A stretch of 64,000 nt of DNA from Streptomyces nodosus (GTDB lineage Bacteria; Actinomycetota; Actinomycetes; Streptomycetales; Streptomycetaceae), in NCBI RefSeq assembly GCF_008704995.1, contig NZ_CP023747.1, positions 1,054,001 to 1,118,000 of the forward strand. Reading direction: 5' to 3'. Shown here in pieces: positions 51,490-60,548 of this stretch. The notes below the pieces were generated by a model that worked only from the letters and a program-made list of their open reading frames with translations, made no database searches and was not told the origin of the DNA. How positions within the stretch are numbered: position 1 is the stretch's first letter; every line of letters begins with the position of its first letter. Made by a program: the position numbers and the translations under genes.

Positions 51490-52812
51490 ATGCGCGTTTC
51501 GGTGATCGGCTGTGGACACCTCGGTATCCCCCACGCAGCGGCCATGGCAGAGATCGGCCACGAGGTGATCGGTGTGGACACCGATCACACGAAGGTGGAC
51601 CGGCTCAACGCCGGTGAATGCCCCATCTACGAGGCGGGCCTGCCCGAACTCCTCACGAAGCACACCGCCGATGGGCGGCTGCGCTTCACCACCGACCCGC
51701 AGGAAGCCGCCGCCTTCGCCGAGCTGCACTTCCTGGGCGTGGGCACACCCATCGACTCCGACGGCCGCTCCTACGACACCAGGCAGGTCTTCGGCGCTGT
51801 CCGCCAGCTCGCCCCTCACCTGACCCGGGCCTGCACGATCGTCGGAAAGTCCACGGTCACCGTCGGCACGACCCGCCGGCTCACCCGCCTCGTCCAGCGC
51901 CTGGCCCCGGCAGGCGAGCAGGTCGACGTCGTGTGGAACCCCGAGTTCCTGCGCGAGGGCCACGCGGTCGAGGACACCCTGCGGCCGGACCGGATCGTCG
52001 CCGGGCTGACGACCACCGCGGCGGAGAAGGCGATCCGGGACGTCTACGCCCCGATCCTTCAGGTCACGGGTGTCCCCTTGTTCATCACCGACCCGGTAAC
52101 CGCCGAACTCGCCAAGGGGGCTGCCAACACCTTCCTCGCCCTCAAGATCTCGTACATCAACGGCGTCGCGGACATGTGCCGGTCCGCCGGCGGCGACATC
52201 TCCCAGATCGTGGACATTCTCGAAGTCGACGGCCGTATCGGACGCGGCAGCATGTCCCCCGGGATCGGCTACGGAGGCGGCTGCCTCCCCAAGGACGTCC
52301 GAGCCTTCACCGCGTCCGCACGGCAGCTCGGCGCGGACAGGGCCGCCACACTGCTACGGGCCGCCGAGGAGGTCAACGAGTCGCGCACCGCCATGGCGGT
52401 CGGCATCGTGACGAAGGCACTCGGCCGTCCGATCGCAGGGGCGGCCATCACCGTGTGGGGCGCCGCGTTCAAGCCCGGTACGAACGACGTCCGCGAGTCC
52501 CCCGCTCTCGCGCTCGCGCAGGCCCTCCACCAGGCCGGCGCGTTGGTCACCGTGCACGACCCGCAGGCCGTCCGGACCGCCATGCGCCGCAGCCCCGAAC
52601 TCGAATACACCGACGACCTGGAGCAGTCCGTCGACAGTGCCCATGCGGTGGTGCTGGCCACCGAGTGGCCCGAATACCGGGGGATCGACCCCACCACGCT
52701 GACCGACCGTACGGCCGAACCACTGATGGTCGACTGCCGCACCACCCTCGACGCCGACCGCTGGCGCACGGTCGGCTGGACCGTGCACCAGATCGGGCGG
52801 CCCGAAAAATAG
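51490..52812 (+). CDS. UDP-glucose/GDP-mannose dehydrogenase
   Basis: NAD-dependent four-electron dehydrogenase of 440 residues producing a sugar-nucleotide uronate. N-terminal NAD site VIGCGHLGIPHAAAMAEIGH, then EFLREGHAVEDTLRPDRIV, the central VTAELAKGAANTFLALKISY with the active Lys/Asn, and the catalytic Cys in GIGYGGGCLPKDVRAF. The C-terminal UDP-binding domain starts at WGAAFKPGTNDVRESPAL. The length is normal. It most likely supplies uronic acid for a surface polysaccharide, but no glycan cluster surrounds it. Confidence 0.94.
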   Translation: MRVSVIGCGHLGIPHAAAMAEIGHEVIGVDTDHTKVDRLNAGECPIYEAGLPELLTKHTADGRLRFTTDPQEAAAFAELHFLGVGTPIDSDGRSYDTRQVFGAVRQLAPHLTRACTIVGKSTVTVGTTRRLTRLVQRLAPAGEQVDVVWNPEFLREGHAVEDTLRPDRIVAGLTTTAAEKAIRDVYAPILQVTGVPLFITDPVTAELAKGAANTFLALKISYINGVADMCRSAGGDISQIVDILEVDGRIGRGSMSPGIGYGGGCLPKDVRAFTASARQLGADRAATLLRAAEEVNESRTAMAVGIVTKALGRPIAGAAITVWGAAFKPGTNDVRESPALALAQALHQAGALVTVHDPQAVRTAMRRSPELEYTDDLEQSVDSAHAVVLATEWPEYRGIDPTTLTDRTAEPLMVDCRTTLDADRWRTVGWTVHQIGRPEK

Positions 52813-52965
52813 CCCCGCGCCGCAGCGACGCCGGTCCCGTCAACCGAGCCGAAGAGGGTCGAGGCTACCGACGAGAAGCAGCTGAACAAGACCATCGCCT
52901 GCACGGGACGCGCGAGTGGGGAGCGCGAGTGCCGGTGAAGCGGTCAGATCGCGGGGCTCATCGGC

Positions 52966-53208
52966 TCAGCCGCCGCTCTTGCGCCTGAACGACCGCTGGC
53001 TCGCAGCCGGGCCGTGCGCCGAACGCACCTTCGACGCATCGGACTTGGCGGCCATGTCGGCGGCGTCCGCCTGCGCACCGCGCTTGCGCGCCAGGGCTTC
53101 ACGGAACTTGCGCTTGAGGTCGTAGTTGCCGTCGCTGTCCGGCTCCAGAGGGGACGTCTCGGGGGCAGCCGGCTCCGAACCTTCGGTAGATACGGGCTCT
53201 GCGGTCAT
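52966..53208 (-). CDS. DUF5302 domain-containing small protein
   Basis: Acidic-to-basic protein of 80 residues. The acidic N-half (TEGSEPAAPETSPLEPDSDG) is followed by YDLKRKFREALARKRGAQAD and a basic Ser/Arg tail ending RRKSGG, the pattern of actinobacterial DUF5302. ATG 53206-53208 is preceded on the coding strand by AGGAGATCACC. Function unknown. Confidence 0.8.
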   Translation of the reverse strand: MTAEPVSTEGSEPAAPETSPLEPDSDGNYDLKRKFREALARKRGAQADAADMAAKSDASKVRSAHGPAASQRSFRRKSGG

Positions 53209-53413
53209 GGTGATCTCCTGGGTTCGGGGGTGGGCAAGCACAGCTTGTCATGCTGAGCGCGGTGCGAGGGGCCGGCAACGTCATCTTGCCCCGTTTCGGC
53301 GGGTATCCCTCTCGCGGCCAAAGGCGTCGACTTCGCAGGCAAGGCGCACAGGACGACTTCGGGCAGGGCCGAGGGTCGTCGATCCCGTGGCCAGGTTGCC
53401 GGGGCAATGGCTC

Positions 53414-54829
53414 TCAGCCGTTGCGACGCACGAGGGCGGCCCTGCGGGCCTCGGCGAGCTTGCGGGCCTCGGCGGCCTTTCGGGACCTGCCGCCGGCGCC
53501 GCGGGAGGTGTCCTTGCTGGTGCCGAGGCCGCGGAAGGGAGCGTTGCTGTTCTTGGGTCGGGGGACGGCGGGCCCGCCGTCGAGCGGGATGCCGGAGGGA
53601 GTCCTGGCGCCGGTGATCCGGCTCAGCTCCGCCTCGCCCGAGCGCACCTTGGTGACGGTCGGCTCGATGCCGGCCCCGGCCATCATCCGGCTCGTCTCAC
53701 GGCGCTGGCCCGCCAGTACGAGCGTGACCACGCGGCCGGACTCACCGGCGCGGGCGGTGCGGCCCGCCCGGTGCACATAGTCCTTGGGGTCGGTGGGCGG
53801 GTCGACGTTGACCACGAGATCGAGGTCGTCGACATGCAGGCCACGAGCCGCGACATTGGTCGCCACCAGAACGGTGATCTGGCTGTTCTTGAACTGCGCC
53901 AGGGTCCGAGTGCGCTGCGGCTGGGACTTGCCGCTGTGCAGGGCCCCGGCATGCACCCCGCTGGCCCGCAGATGCCGGGTGAGCTGGTCGACGGCGTGCT
54001 TGGTGTCGAGGAACAGCAATACGCGGCCGTCGCGGGCGGCGATTTCCGTGGTGACGGCGTAGCGGTCAGGGCCGTGGACCACCAGAACGTGGTGCTCCAT
54101 CGTCGTGACCGTGCCCGCGGCCGGGTCGACCGAGTGGACGACGGGGTCGTGGAGGTAGCGGCTGACCAGTTGATCGACGTCGCGATCGAGAGTGGCCGAG
54201 AAGAGCATCCGCTGACCGTCGGGGTGCACCTGGTCGAGCACGTCGGCAACCTGCGGCAGGAATCCCAAGTCGCACATCTGGTCGGCCTCGTCCAGCACGG
54301 TGACTCTCACCCGTCCCAGGCGGCAGGCGTTGCGCTCGATCAGGTCGTGCAGGCGTCCGGGGGTGGCGACAACCACCTCGGCTCCCTGGCGCAGCGCGGT
54401 AATCTGCCGGCCGATCGACATGCCGCCGACGACCGTGGCCATCCGCAGCCGCAATGCCTCGGCGAACGGCGCCAGCGCCTGGGTGACCTGTTGGGCCAGC
54501 TCGCGGGTGGGCACAAGGATCAACGCGAGGGGCTGCTTCGGTTCGGCGCGCCGACCGGCTGTACGTGTCAGCAGCGGCAGGCCGAAGGCGAGTGTCTTGC
54601 CCGATCCGGTGCGCCCGCGTCCCAGGATGTCGCGCCCCTCCAGGGCATCGGGCAGTGTGGCGGCCTGGATCGGAAAGGGTTCACGCACCCCGAGTTCACT
54701 CAGTGTCCGCAGCACCTCCGTCGGCAGTTCCAGGCCGGCGAAGGAGACGGCCGGGAGCAGCGCCGGGGTCGTTGCCCCGGGCTGGGCGGGCCCGCCGTGA
54801 GCGATGCCGGAGTCATCGGGATGCTTCAT
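53414..54829 (-). CDS. DEAD-box RNA helicase
   Basis: ATP-dependent RNA helicase of 471 residues. All motifs are present: Q motif EPFPIQAATLPDAL, Walker A GRGRTGSGKTLA, PTRELAQQV, DEAD in VLDEADQMCDLGF, SAT in LFSATLDRD, VATNVAARGLHVDDLD and HRAGRTARAG. A basic C-tail (SRGAGGRSRKAAEARKLAEA) follows, as in RhlE/CsdA-like actinobacterial enzymes that unwind structured RNA in the cold or during ribosome assembly. ATG 54827-54829 (MKHPDDSG) is the likely start. The gene is monocistronic, with 195 bp upstream. Confidence 0.95.
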   Translation of the reverse strand: MKHPDDSGIAHGGPAQPGATTPALLPAVSFAGLELPTEVLRTLSELGVREPFPIQAATLPDALEGRDILGRGRTGSGKTLAFGLPLLTRTAGRRAEPKQPLALILVPTRELAQQVTQALAPFAEALRLRMATVVGGMSIGRQITALRQGAEVVVATPGRLHDLIERNACRLGRVRVTVLDEADQMCDLGFLPQVADVLDQVHPDGQRMLFSATLDRDVDQLVSRYLHDPVVHSVDPAAGTVTTMEHHVLVVHGPDRYAVTTEIAARDGRVLLFLDTKHAVDQLTRHLRASGVHAGALHSGKSQPQRTRTLAQFKNSQITVLVATNVAARGLHVDDLDLVVNVDPPTDPKDYVHRAGRTARAGESGRVVTLVLAGQRRETSRMMAGAGIEPTVTKVRSGEAELSRITGARTPSGIPLDGGPAVPRPKNSNAPFRGLGTSKDTSRGAGGRSRKAAEARKLAEARRAALVRRNG

Positions 54830-55024
54830 GAACAGCCTTCCGCGAGGGAACGTACCGAGGAAGGCCCGGCAGGTTTGACAGCCCACGCACAAGCGGAACC
54901 GAACAGGCAGAATCGCCCACCGCGACGACCACGCAAAAGCGTGACACTAACACATGGCATGACCTCGCGCCGCTGATACCGATCGCCTCTGGGTACGGGT
55001 ACGGGCAGCCGAAGGCATCCCGCG

Positions 55025-55513
55025 TCACCCCGAAGGAATGCGAAACTCGAATTCGGGGCGGTCCCACGGCACGGCGGGCGGGTTTGCGAACGCGGTCCCG
55101 GTCCGCACCGCACCGACGCGGTGGTAGAAGTCCGCCGCGGGAAGGTGCGACACGACCTTGAGACGGTCGATCCCGGCGGCACGGGCCTCGGACTGCATAT
55201 GCGCGACGAGCAGCCGTCCAATACCCCGTCCTTGCGCTTCGTCGGCGACGAACAGCAGGTCGAGCTCCGGTGGAGCGAGCACGAGCGAATAGAACCCGAG
55301 GACCCGGCCTCCATGCTCGTCGGCGCCGACGGCCACAAAGACGCGGTGGGCCTCGATGTAATCGGGACCGACCCGGTAGCCCGCGACTGCGGCTGCGTAC
55401 TTACCCGCGTAGGCGCCTGAGCCACGCACAAGCCGCGTGAGCCGTTTGGCATCCCGCGCGACGGCCCTCCGTATCGTGATCGGCCGGCCGATCGGGGAAG
55501 TGCGTGAACTCAT
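55025..55513 (-). CDS. GNAT family N-acetyltransferase
   Basis: Protein of 162 residues starting MSSRTSPIG; a start 18 bases upstream is possible. Acetyl-CoA motif DEAQGRGIGRLLVAHMQSEA, then IDRLKVVSHLPAADFYHRVG. The end FANPPAVPWDRPEFEFRIP resembles small-molecule GNATs. Substrate unknown. Confidence 0.85.
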   Translation of the reverse strand: MSSRTSPIGRPITIRRAVARDAKRLTRLVRGSGAYAGKYAAAVAGYRVGPDYIEAHRVFVAVGADEHGGRVLGFYSLVLAPPELDLLFVADEAQGRGIGRLLVAHMQSEARAAGIDRLKVVSHLPAADFYHRVGAVRTGTAFANPPAVPWDRPEFEFRIPSG

Positions 55514-55771
55514 CGGGAGAGTATTTCGCACCGGGAAGTACCTCCGTGCGACGGGTCGGCTGCTCGCGCAGGCGTTCCTGCACCGCTCCTCGAAGGTGGT
55601 GTCCGGTGCGCAAGGCTCCGGCGTAGGTGTCGTCCCTCCGCGGCTCGCCCGGCCTCGAGCGATCGGCCGGATGCGGTTGCACAGGGAGCTGTGCAGACCA
55701 CGCCACCACGGTCGGCGGGCGCTCTGCCGCGGTCTGCGTCGTCCGCTGGGCGGCGGCAGGATCCGTACCGC

Positions 55772-56428
55772 TCACCGACCGGCCTCGGCGAGCGAGTTCA
55801 ATGTGGCGACGAAACGCGAGCCGGAGGGACAGCAGGTAGCGACCGCGGCCGCATCGGCGGCGGTGTCCACATCGCGCAGCATCGGCAGGTCGCACACGTT
55901 GAGTCCTGCCTCGACAAGTCGGCGCCGCTGTACTTCTCCCGTGTTGTCGGCGGACATCGGTACGCCTGACACCAGAGTCGCGGCGCCCGAAGGCGCCGCG
56001 AGGCCCAGCGCCCAGAAGCCACCGTCCACGGCCGGGCCGAACCAGGCGTCGTGGCGGTCCCGTCCGACACCCGCGAGAAGGTCCGCGGTCATCTGAGGGG
56101 TGTCCATGCCGACCAGGAGGGCCGGTCCCCGGTCGCAGTGGGAGAAGGCGGCGGCGATCCGCTCGTCCAGACCGCCGGGTTCCTGGAGCACGATGTCGAA
56201 TCCGGGCGGCAGCCAGGGACCGGGAGCACCGTCGAGAACAAGGATACGGCGCCGGGCGGGAGCCAAGAGCACGGTGTGCAGGGTGTCGGTGAGAGCCGCT
56301 TCGGCCAGCGCTGCAGCCTCCTGGGGGGTGTAGGGCGGGGTGAGGCGAGTCTTGGCCCGCCCCGGGACAGGTTCTTTGGCGAGGACCAGCAGCGTGGCCG
56401 GCCCTGTGGACAGGTGCAGGCCACTCAT
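55772..56428 (-). CDS. DUF2064/TIGR04282 glycosyltransferase-A-like protein
   Basis: Protein of 218 residues with a nucleotidyl-sugar-transferase fold: LVLAKEPVPGRAKTRLTPPY (phosphate-binding start), ALLVGMDTPQMTADLLAG with the DxD-like metal motif, and AWFGPAVDGGFWALGLA. The family usually accompanies a GT2 enzyme in the same operon, as here (ATGA overlap with the gene at 56425). The product is unknown. Confidence 0.87.
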   Translation of the reverse strand: MSGLHLSTGPATLLVLAKEPVPGRAKTRLTPPYTPQEAAALAEAALTDTLHTVLLAPARRRILVLDGAPGPWLPPGFDIVLQEPGGLDERIAAAFSHCDRGPALLVGMDTPQMTADLLAGVGRDRHDAWFGPAVDGGFWALGLAAPSGAATLVSGVPMSADNTGEVQRRRLVEAGLNVCDLPMLRDVDTAADAAAVATCCPSGSRFVATLNSLAEAGR

Positions 56429-57153
56429 CGTCCGGCCCCCCTGGGGGTTTCCGCGTGGACCTTGCCCGCGGCAGGACGTTCGGCGAGGACAGCACGCATG
56501 TCCCGTACCGCCTGCCAGGTGCCGCGCCAGGTGCCGGTGACCTTGGACCGGCCGGTGCGCGGACGGTAGGGCACGTCCGTCTCCATCACCTGCCAGCCTG
56601 CGTCGGCGGCGCGAACCAGCATCTGCAGCGGGTAGCCGGAGCGCCGGTCGGTCAAGTTCAGGGCGAGCAGCGGCCTGCGGCGCGCCGCGCGCATCGGGCC
56701 CAGGTCGTGCAGCCGCAGCCCGGTCCGCCGGTGGATCAGACGGGCCAGCTCCAGGTTGGCCAGGCGAGCGTGCAACGGCCAGGCATGACGTGTGACGGGT
56801 CTGCGGCGCCCCAGCACGAGGTCGGCAGAGCCGTCGAGGACAAGCCCGGCAATGGCGGGCAGACGCGCCGGGTCGAGGGACGCGTCACAGTCGCAGAAGC
56901 AGACGACGTCGGCCGTGGCGGCGGTCAGGCCCGCGTGGCAGGCGGCTCCGAAGCCACGTCGTGGTTCGTGGAGAACATGCGCCCCGAGGGAGCGGGCGAT
57001 GTCCGCCGAGCCGTCGGTGGAACCGTTGTCGACCACGATCGCGCGCCAGCCTGAGGGGATGCGTTCCAGTACCCATGGCAGGGCCTCGGCCTCGTCGAGG
57101 CAGGGCAGCACCACGTCCACAGGAGCAGGCGAAGGAGGGAATGTCTCGGTCAC
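56425..57153 (-). CDS. Family 2 glycosyltransferase
   Basis: Inverting glycosyltransferase of 242 residues from GTG 57151-57153. VDVVLPCLDEAEALPWVLER opens the fold, AIVVDNGSTDGSADIARSLG binds nucleotide sugar, and the metal motif is VCFCDCDASLDP. HDLGPMRAARRRPLLALNL is the acceptor-side region. It lacks a membrane anchor. It probably works with the DUF2064 partner downstream. Both belong functionally to the gene set at 60549-63813. Confidence 0.9.
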   Translation of the reverse strand: MTETFPPSPAPVDVVLPCLDEAEALPWVLERIPSGWRAIVVDNGSTDGSADIARSLGAHVLHEPRRGFGAACHAGLTAATADVVCFCDCDASLDPARLPAIAGLVLDGSADLVLGRRRPVTRHAWPLHARLANLELARLIHRRTGLRLHDLGPMRAARRRPLLALNLTDRRSGYPLQMLVRAADAGWQVMETDVPYRPRTGRSKVTGTWRGTWQAVRDMRAVLAERPAAGKVHAETPRGAGR

Positions 57154-57588
57154 CCGACTCACCCTAAGGGGACGAAAGCGACAAAAGTGCTCTGGCGTTC
57201 TTAGGGAACGCTGACGCCCGCTGGCGCTCCCACCCACCGTCGAACCCTGGTGCGAGACTCGGTGGCGTGAAATGCGTGCTCGCCATGGACGACAATCCCG
57301 CAGGTTCCAAAAATGCCATGCACTCCACGTGCGAGGTCATCGGAAGTTGTCGGCCTGGGCCGGCCGCCGAAAGGCCCAGGTCAGAGCCGGCGGCTTGCAG
57401 TCCCGCGCGGGTGCCCTGAGCGTGATGACCAAGAGTTCATCCGCGACGTCGACGGGTGCCTGGTGGAGTTCGTACGTCCCGCCGACACCACCGGCCGACC
57501 TGGCCGCTGTGCGAGGCCGGTCTGGACGCGATGACCGTGTCGGCGGAAGTCGGACAGTGGTCGGCCGCAATAACGGGTACACGGAAGT
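57154..57588. other. Non-coding or unrecognised 435-bp stretch
   Basis: No supported gene, repeat or hairpin. Short open frames exist on both strands but have no recognisable domain or ribosome-binding site. The promoter of the phosphatase gene at 57589 should lie here. Confidence 0.5.
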
Positions 57589-58902
57589 ATGGCCTCCGAA
57601 AAGCGCCCTGCGAGTCGACGTCGGCCATGGTACGAGGCGCGTGGCCTGGTTGCCGTTCCGCTTGCGCTGATCGTCGTGATCACCAGCGTCAACCTGGCCA
57701 CTCCCGGCCACCCGTACGCCGGACCGCTCCTGATCGTCGCGCCGGTGCTGGCCGCGGTGACCCTGGGGCCATGGCTGACCACACTGACCGGAGTGCTGGC
57801 CTGGGCGGACCAGATGATCTTTGCCGTCCTTCTCGGAGACCTCCACTCGGCGCAGCGCATCACGCAGATCTTCGCCGTCGTGGCGGCCGCTGCCTTCGCC
57901 GCGCTCCTGTCCGGGACACGGGAACGGAAGGCACGGGAGCTGACCCGGGTGCGCCAGGTGTCCGAGATCGCCCAGAATCTGGTCCTGCGCCCGCTCCCCC
58001 CACGGATGGGGCCCCTGCGGGTGGCCGCGGTGTACCTGGCGTCAGAGCGCGAGATGAAGATCGGCGGCGACCTGTACGCGGCCGCCCGCACCGCCCACGG
58101 CACCCGTCTGCTCATCGGGGACGTCCGCGGCAAGGGCTTGACCGCCGTGAGCGATGCCGCGCTGCTGCTGAGCGCCTTCCGAGGGGCCGCACACCGGCAG
58201 ACGAGCCTGGCGGAATTCACCACCTACCTGGACGCGAGCGTGTGCTGGAACCTGGCGGAGCCCGGTGAGAAAGATCTGGCACAGGAATGCTTCGTCACCG
58301 CGATGCTCATCGACATCCCCGACCACTCACCCACGGTCCAGATCGTCCACTGCGGTCACCCCCCGCCGCTGCGGCTACGCCCGGGACAGGCCACCGCGCT
58401 GTGCGCCCACCAGGCCGGCCCCCCTCTCGGCCTGCAGCTGGACATACCCGGTCACTGTGTCGACACATTCGATTTCGGACAGGGCGACCTGCTCCTGCTG
58501 TACACCGACGGCGTGACCGAAGCCCGCAACCCCCGCGGCGACTTCTATCCCCTCACTGAACGCGCCGCCACCTGGAGCGGGAAGCGCCCCGAGGAACTCC
58601 TGGAGCACTTGCGCACCGACCTGCTGGCACATGCGGGAGGCCAGTTGGATGACGATGCCGCCATGATCGCCATCGAACGCCCGGTAGGAAGGATTCGGCA
58701 CAACGCCACGGCGCTTCCACACAAGCACCGGAGCGAAACTGCCTCACAGCGCCAGCGGCTCGACGTTCTCCGAGGCAGCCGTCCACTCGCAGCCGCCGTT
58801 CTCGGGCCGCAGGGACACCACCTGGTCAGGCGATCGTGGTCTGCCCTTGGACTCCGGACGGTCCAGTCCGTGGACCGGGATCCACGCCGGCCCGGCCAGT
58901 GA
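57589..58902 (+). CDS. Membrane PP2C-type (SpoIIE) phosphatase with abnormal C-tail
   Basis: Serine/threonine phosphatase of 437 residues. Three hydrophobic segments (about 20-40, 45-75 and 88-107) anchor it. The catalytic domain (about 140-365) has YLASEREMKIGGDLYAAART, LIGDVRGKGLTAVSDAALLL, VHCGHPPPLRLRPG and LLLYTDGVTEARNPRGDFYP, ending LDDDAAMIAIERP. About 70 further residues are low-complexity and Arg/His-rich, unlike family members, so the natural stop may have been lost. It is expected to dephosphorylate anti-sigma antagonists. It lies inside a gene set otherwise read leftward. Confidence 0.88.
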   Translation: MASEKRPASRRRPWYEARGLVAVPLALIVVITSVNLATPGHPYAGPLLIVAPVLAAVTLGPWLTTLTGVLAWADQMIFAVLLGDLHSAQRITQIFAVVAAAAFAALLSGTRERKARELTRVRQVSEIAQNLVLRPLPPRMGPLRVAAVYLASEREMKIGGDLYAAARTAHGTRLLIGDVRGKGLTAVSDAALLLSAFRGAAHRQTSLAEFTTYLDASVCWNLAEPGEKDLAQECFVTAMLIDIPDHSPTVQIVHCGHPPPLRLRPGQATALCAHQAGPPLGLQLDIPGHCVDTFDFGQGDLLLLYTDGVTEARNPRGDFYPLTERAATWSGKRPEELLEHLRTDLLAHAGGQLDDDAAMIAIERPVGRIRHNATALPHKHRSETASQRQRLDVLRGSRPLAAAVLGPQGHHLVRRSWSALGLRTVQSVDRDPRRPGQ

Positions 58903-59239
58903 CCGTGTCCCGCACGAGGCGGCCCGGCCACGCCCGGTCACAACTGTTCGTCGAATGCCGGTCACCAACCACGGAAAGCTCCCCCGCTCGGAGACCAGGC
59001 AGCGCCACCATGCGACCAGGCCTCAGCCCGAGCCCCGCGAGCCCGAACCACTTCCTCAGCCTGTCCCCGGGGGTGTACGGGGAGGCCGAGCGGGGCAGGG
59101 GGCCTTCAAGGATGCCTGGTCGCTGTTCGACAGGGTCGGCCCTTCCGCTGCCTGCGGCCCAGCCGGGGCCGAGAACCGAAGGTCAGGAAACCGTATGCCG
59201 GTACGGGCAATCGGTACCCGCCCGTCATACCGTTCCGTC
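58903..59239. other. Non-coding or unrecognised 337-bp stretch
   Basis: Nothing supported on either strand. It contains the upstream region of the lipoprotein gene at 59240. Confidence 0.5.
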
Positions 59240-59833
59240 ATGACGCGTCGATCCCTTGCTCCAGGCGCGATCGCCACAGCCGCGCTGCTGACGACCGCCG
59301 CGTGCTCGTCAACCTCCGGGCACACCCAGGCGACGTCGGCTCCGTCCACCGCGTCCTCCCGGACGACAGCGGTACCCACGGGGCCCTTCACCCTCGGCCG
59401 GGGCCAGGGTTTCGACGCGTCGGGCGCGTTCCTCCCCCTGATGACCTGTGACAGCCCCCACGACTATTCCCCTGGGCTCAGGTTCGAAAATATCCCCGTC
59501 GGCACCGCCGAACTCGCCCTGTCCATGGTCGACCTGGAGAACCAGAAGATCCACTGGCTGCAAATCGGCCTTCCCGCGACGGCATCCGGAATCCAGGGGC
59601 ACACCCTGACGCCCGGTGCCCGTGAACTCCTGAACGACTTCGGCGAAGCAACGTACGACGGCCCCTGCCCGCCCGCCGGTCACACGCACCGGTACCAGTT
59701 GACGCTGTACGCGCTACGCAACCCCCTGCCGGCGTCCTTCGGCCGGAACACCACGCCGAGCCGGACCCTCAAAGAACTACGGAGTCAGGCGGACGCCACT
59801 GCGGTGCTGGTCACCCGCTACACACGGCACTGA
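59240..59833 (+). CDS. YbhB/YbcL (Raf-kinase-inhibitor-like) lipoprotein
   Basis: Exported protein of 197 residues. Signal segment SLAPGAIATAALLTTAACSS with lipobox LTTAAC predicts a lipid anchor, followed by a Ser/Thr-rich linker. The PEBP fold is seen in FDASGAFLPLMTCDSPHDYS, PGLRFENIPVGTAELALSMV, HWLQIGLPATASGI, YDGPCPPAGHTHRYQLTLYA. The His of the anion-binding pocket is in GHTHRY. Function unknown in bacteria; phospholipid or small-ligand binding is likely. Confidence 0.87.
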   Translation: MTRRSLAPGAIATAALLTTAACSSTSGHTQATSAPSTASSRTTAVPTGPFTLGRGQGFDASGAFLPLMTCDSPHDYSPGLRFENIPVGTAELALSMVDLENQKIHWLQIGLPATASGIQGHTLTPGARELLNDFGEATYDGPCPPAGHTHRYQLTLYALRNPLPASFGRNTTPSRTLKELRSQADATAVLVTRYTRH

Positions 59834-60004
59834 CCGCAGCGGCGAGCCGGGATCAGCCCGGACCTGCTCGATCGTCGTCGCCGCCCGGGCCCTGCACGCC
59901 CCCGGCCGTCTGGAGGGAGTTCCGGCCGTTGCTGGGGCGGCTGCGGTTCACGTGCGCCTGCGTGAGCGGGTGGATCGGCGGAACGCTTGGCGTAGACACG
60001 GGTG

Positions 60005-60152
60005 GTCGGGCGAAGACCGCCGGACTGTCGAACCGGGGCAGGCACAGCCGATCCACCGAGCCGTCCGAGGTCACCAGCGCGGCCGAGCGGCAGTCGGCCA
60101 ACAGGGCGTGGTCACCGATCGGTCGCGCACGTGGCCACCGATCGGTCGCGCA
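60005..60152 (-). pseudogene. N-terminal remnant of a GH15 glucoamylase/trehalase-like gene
   Basis: A frame reading leftward gives [39 protein letters not shown], the N-terminal signature of actinobacterial GH15 proteins (normally [19 protein letters not shown]). After Phe-Ala-Arg the similarity stops abruptly at PPVSTPSVP, and the remaining 550 or so residues are absent. A deletion or recombination event removed the body of the gene. Confidence 0.72.
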
Positions 60153-60153
60153 C
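60113..60153. repeat. Direct repeat of 18 bp in the GH15 remnant
   Basis: CACCGATCGGTCGCGCAC occurs at 60113-60130 and 60136-60153 (period 23), at the 5' end of the GH15 remnant. It is probably a slippage product or a footprint of the event that truncated the gene. Confidence 0.8.
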
Positions 60154-60548
60154 TCATGCGTCGCAGCCCGTCCGCCTCGGGCCCGAAGCGGCCCGGCCAG
60201 GACGACGTGAGCACTCGCCTGCGCCGCAGTTCGCTCCGGACGCCTCACGCGTGTCATGGATCACAACCTCCCTGAAGAGCGGTTTCACCCCTGCGCGATG
60301 ACCGGAAGGCTTCACCGTTCGGGCGGTGGGGGAACATCGCGAGGCGGGCCCCTCGCCCGCGTACTGGCTGTACGGCAAGCCCTTCGGTCACGGCACCAGC
60401 CAATCAGCGCGAGGCCCGGGTCGCAGATGCCGGTTGAGGGCGGTTGCGCCGACCGGGTGGCACGACCTGCTGCCATGCCCCACGCCCGGCGTCCATTCGG
60501 CGTACGTCTGTGTTCCCCACCGCCGCATGGCCTGCCCCGCCTCAGCAG
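60154..60548. other. Intergenic stretch without recognisable gene
   Basis: About 400 bp between the GH15 remnant and the methyltransferase stop. Open frames here have no domain match I can recognise. Confidence 0.45.

Noticed and set aside
57313-57534. Short plus-strand frame before the phosphatase
   Set aside because: No ribosome-binding site, no recognisable domain, biased to rare-looking residues; not supported as a gene.
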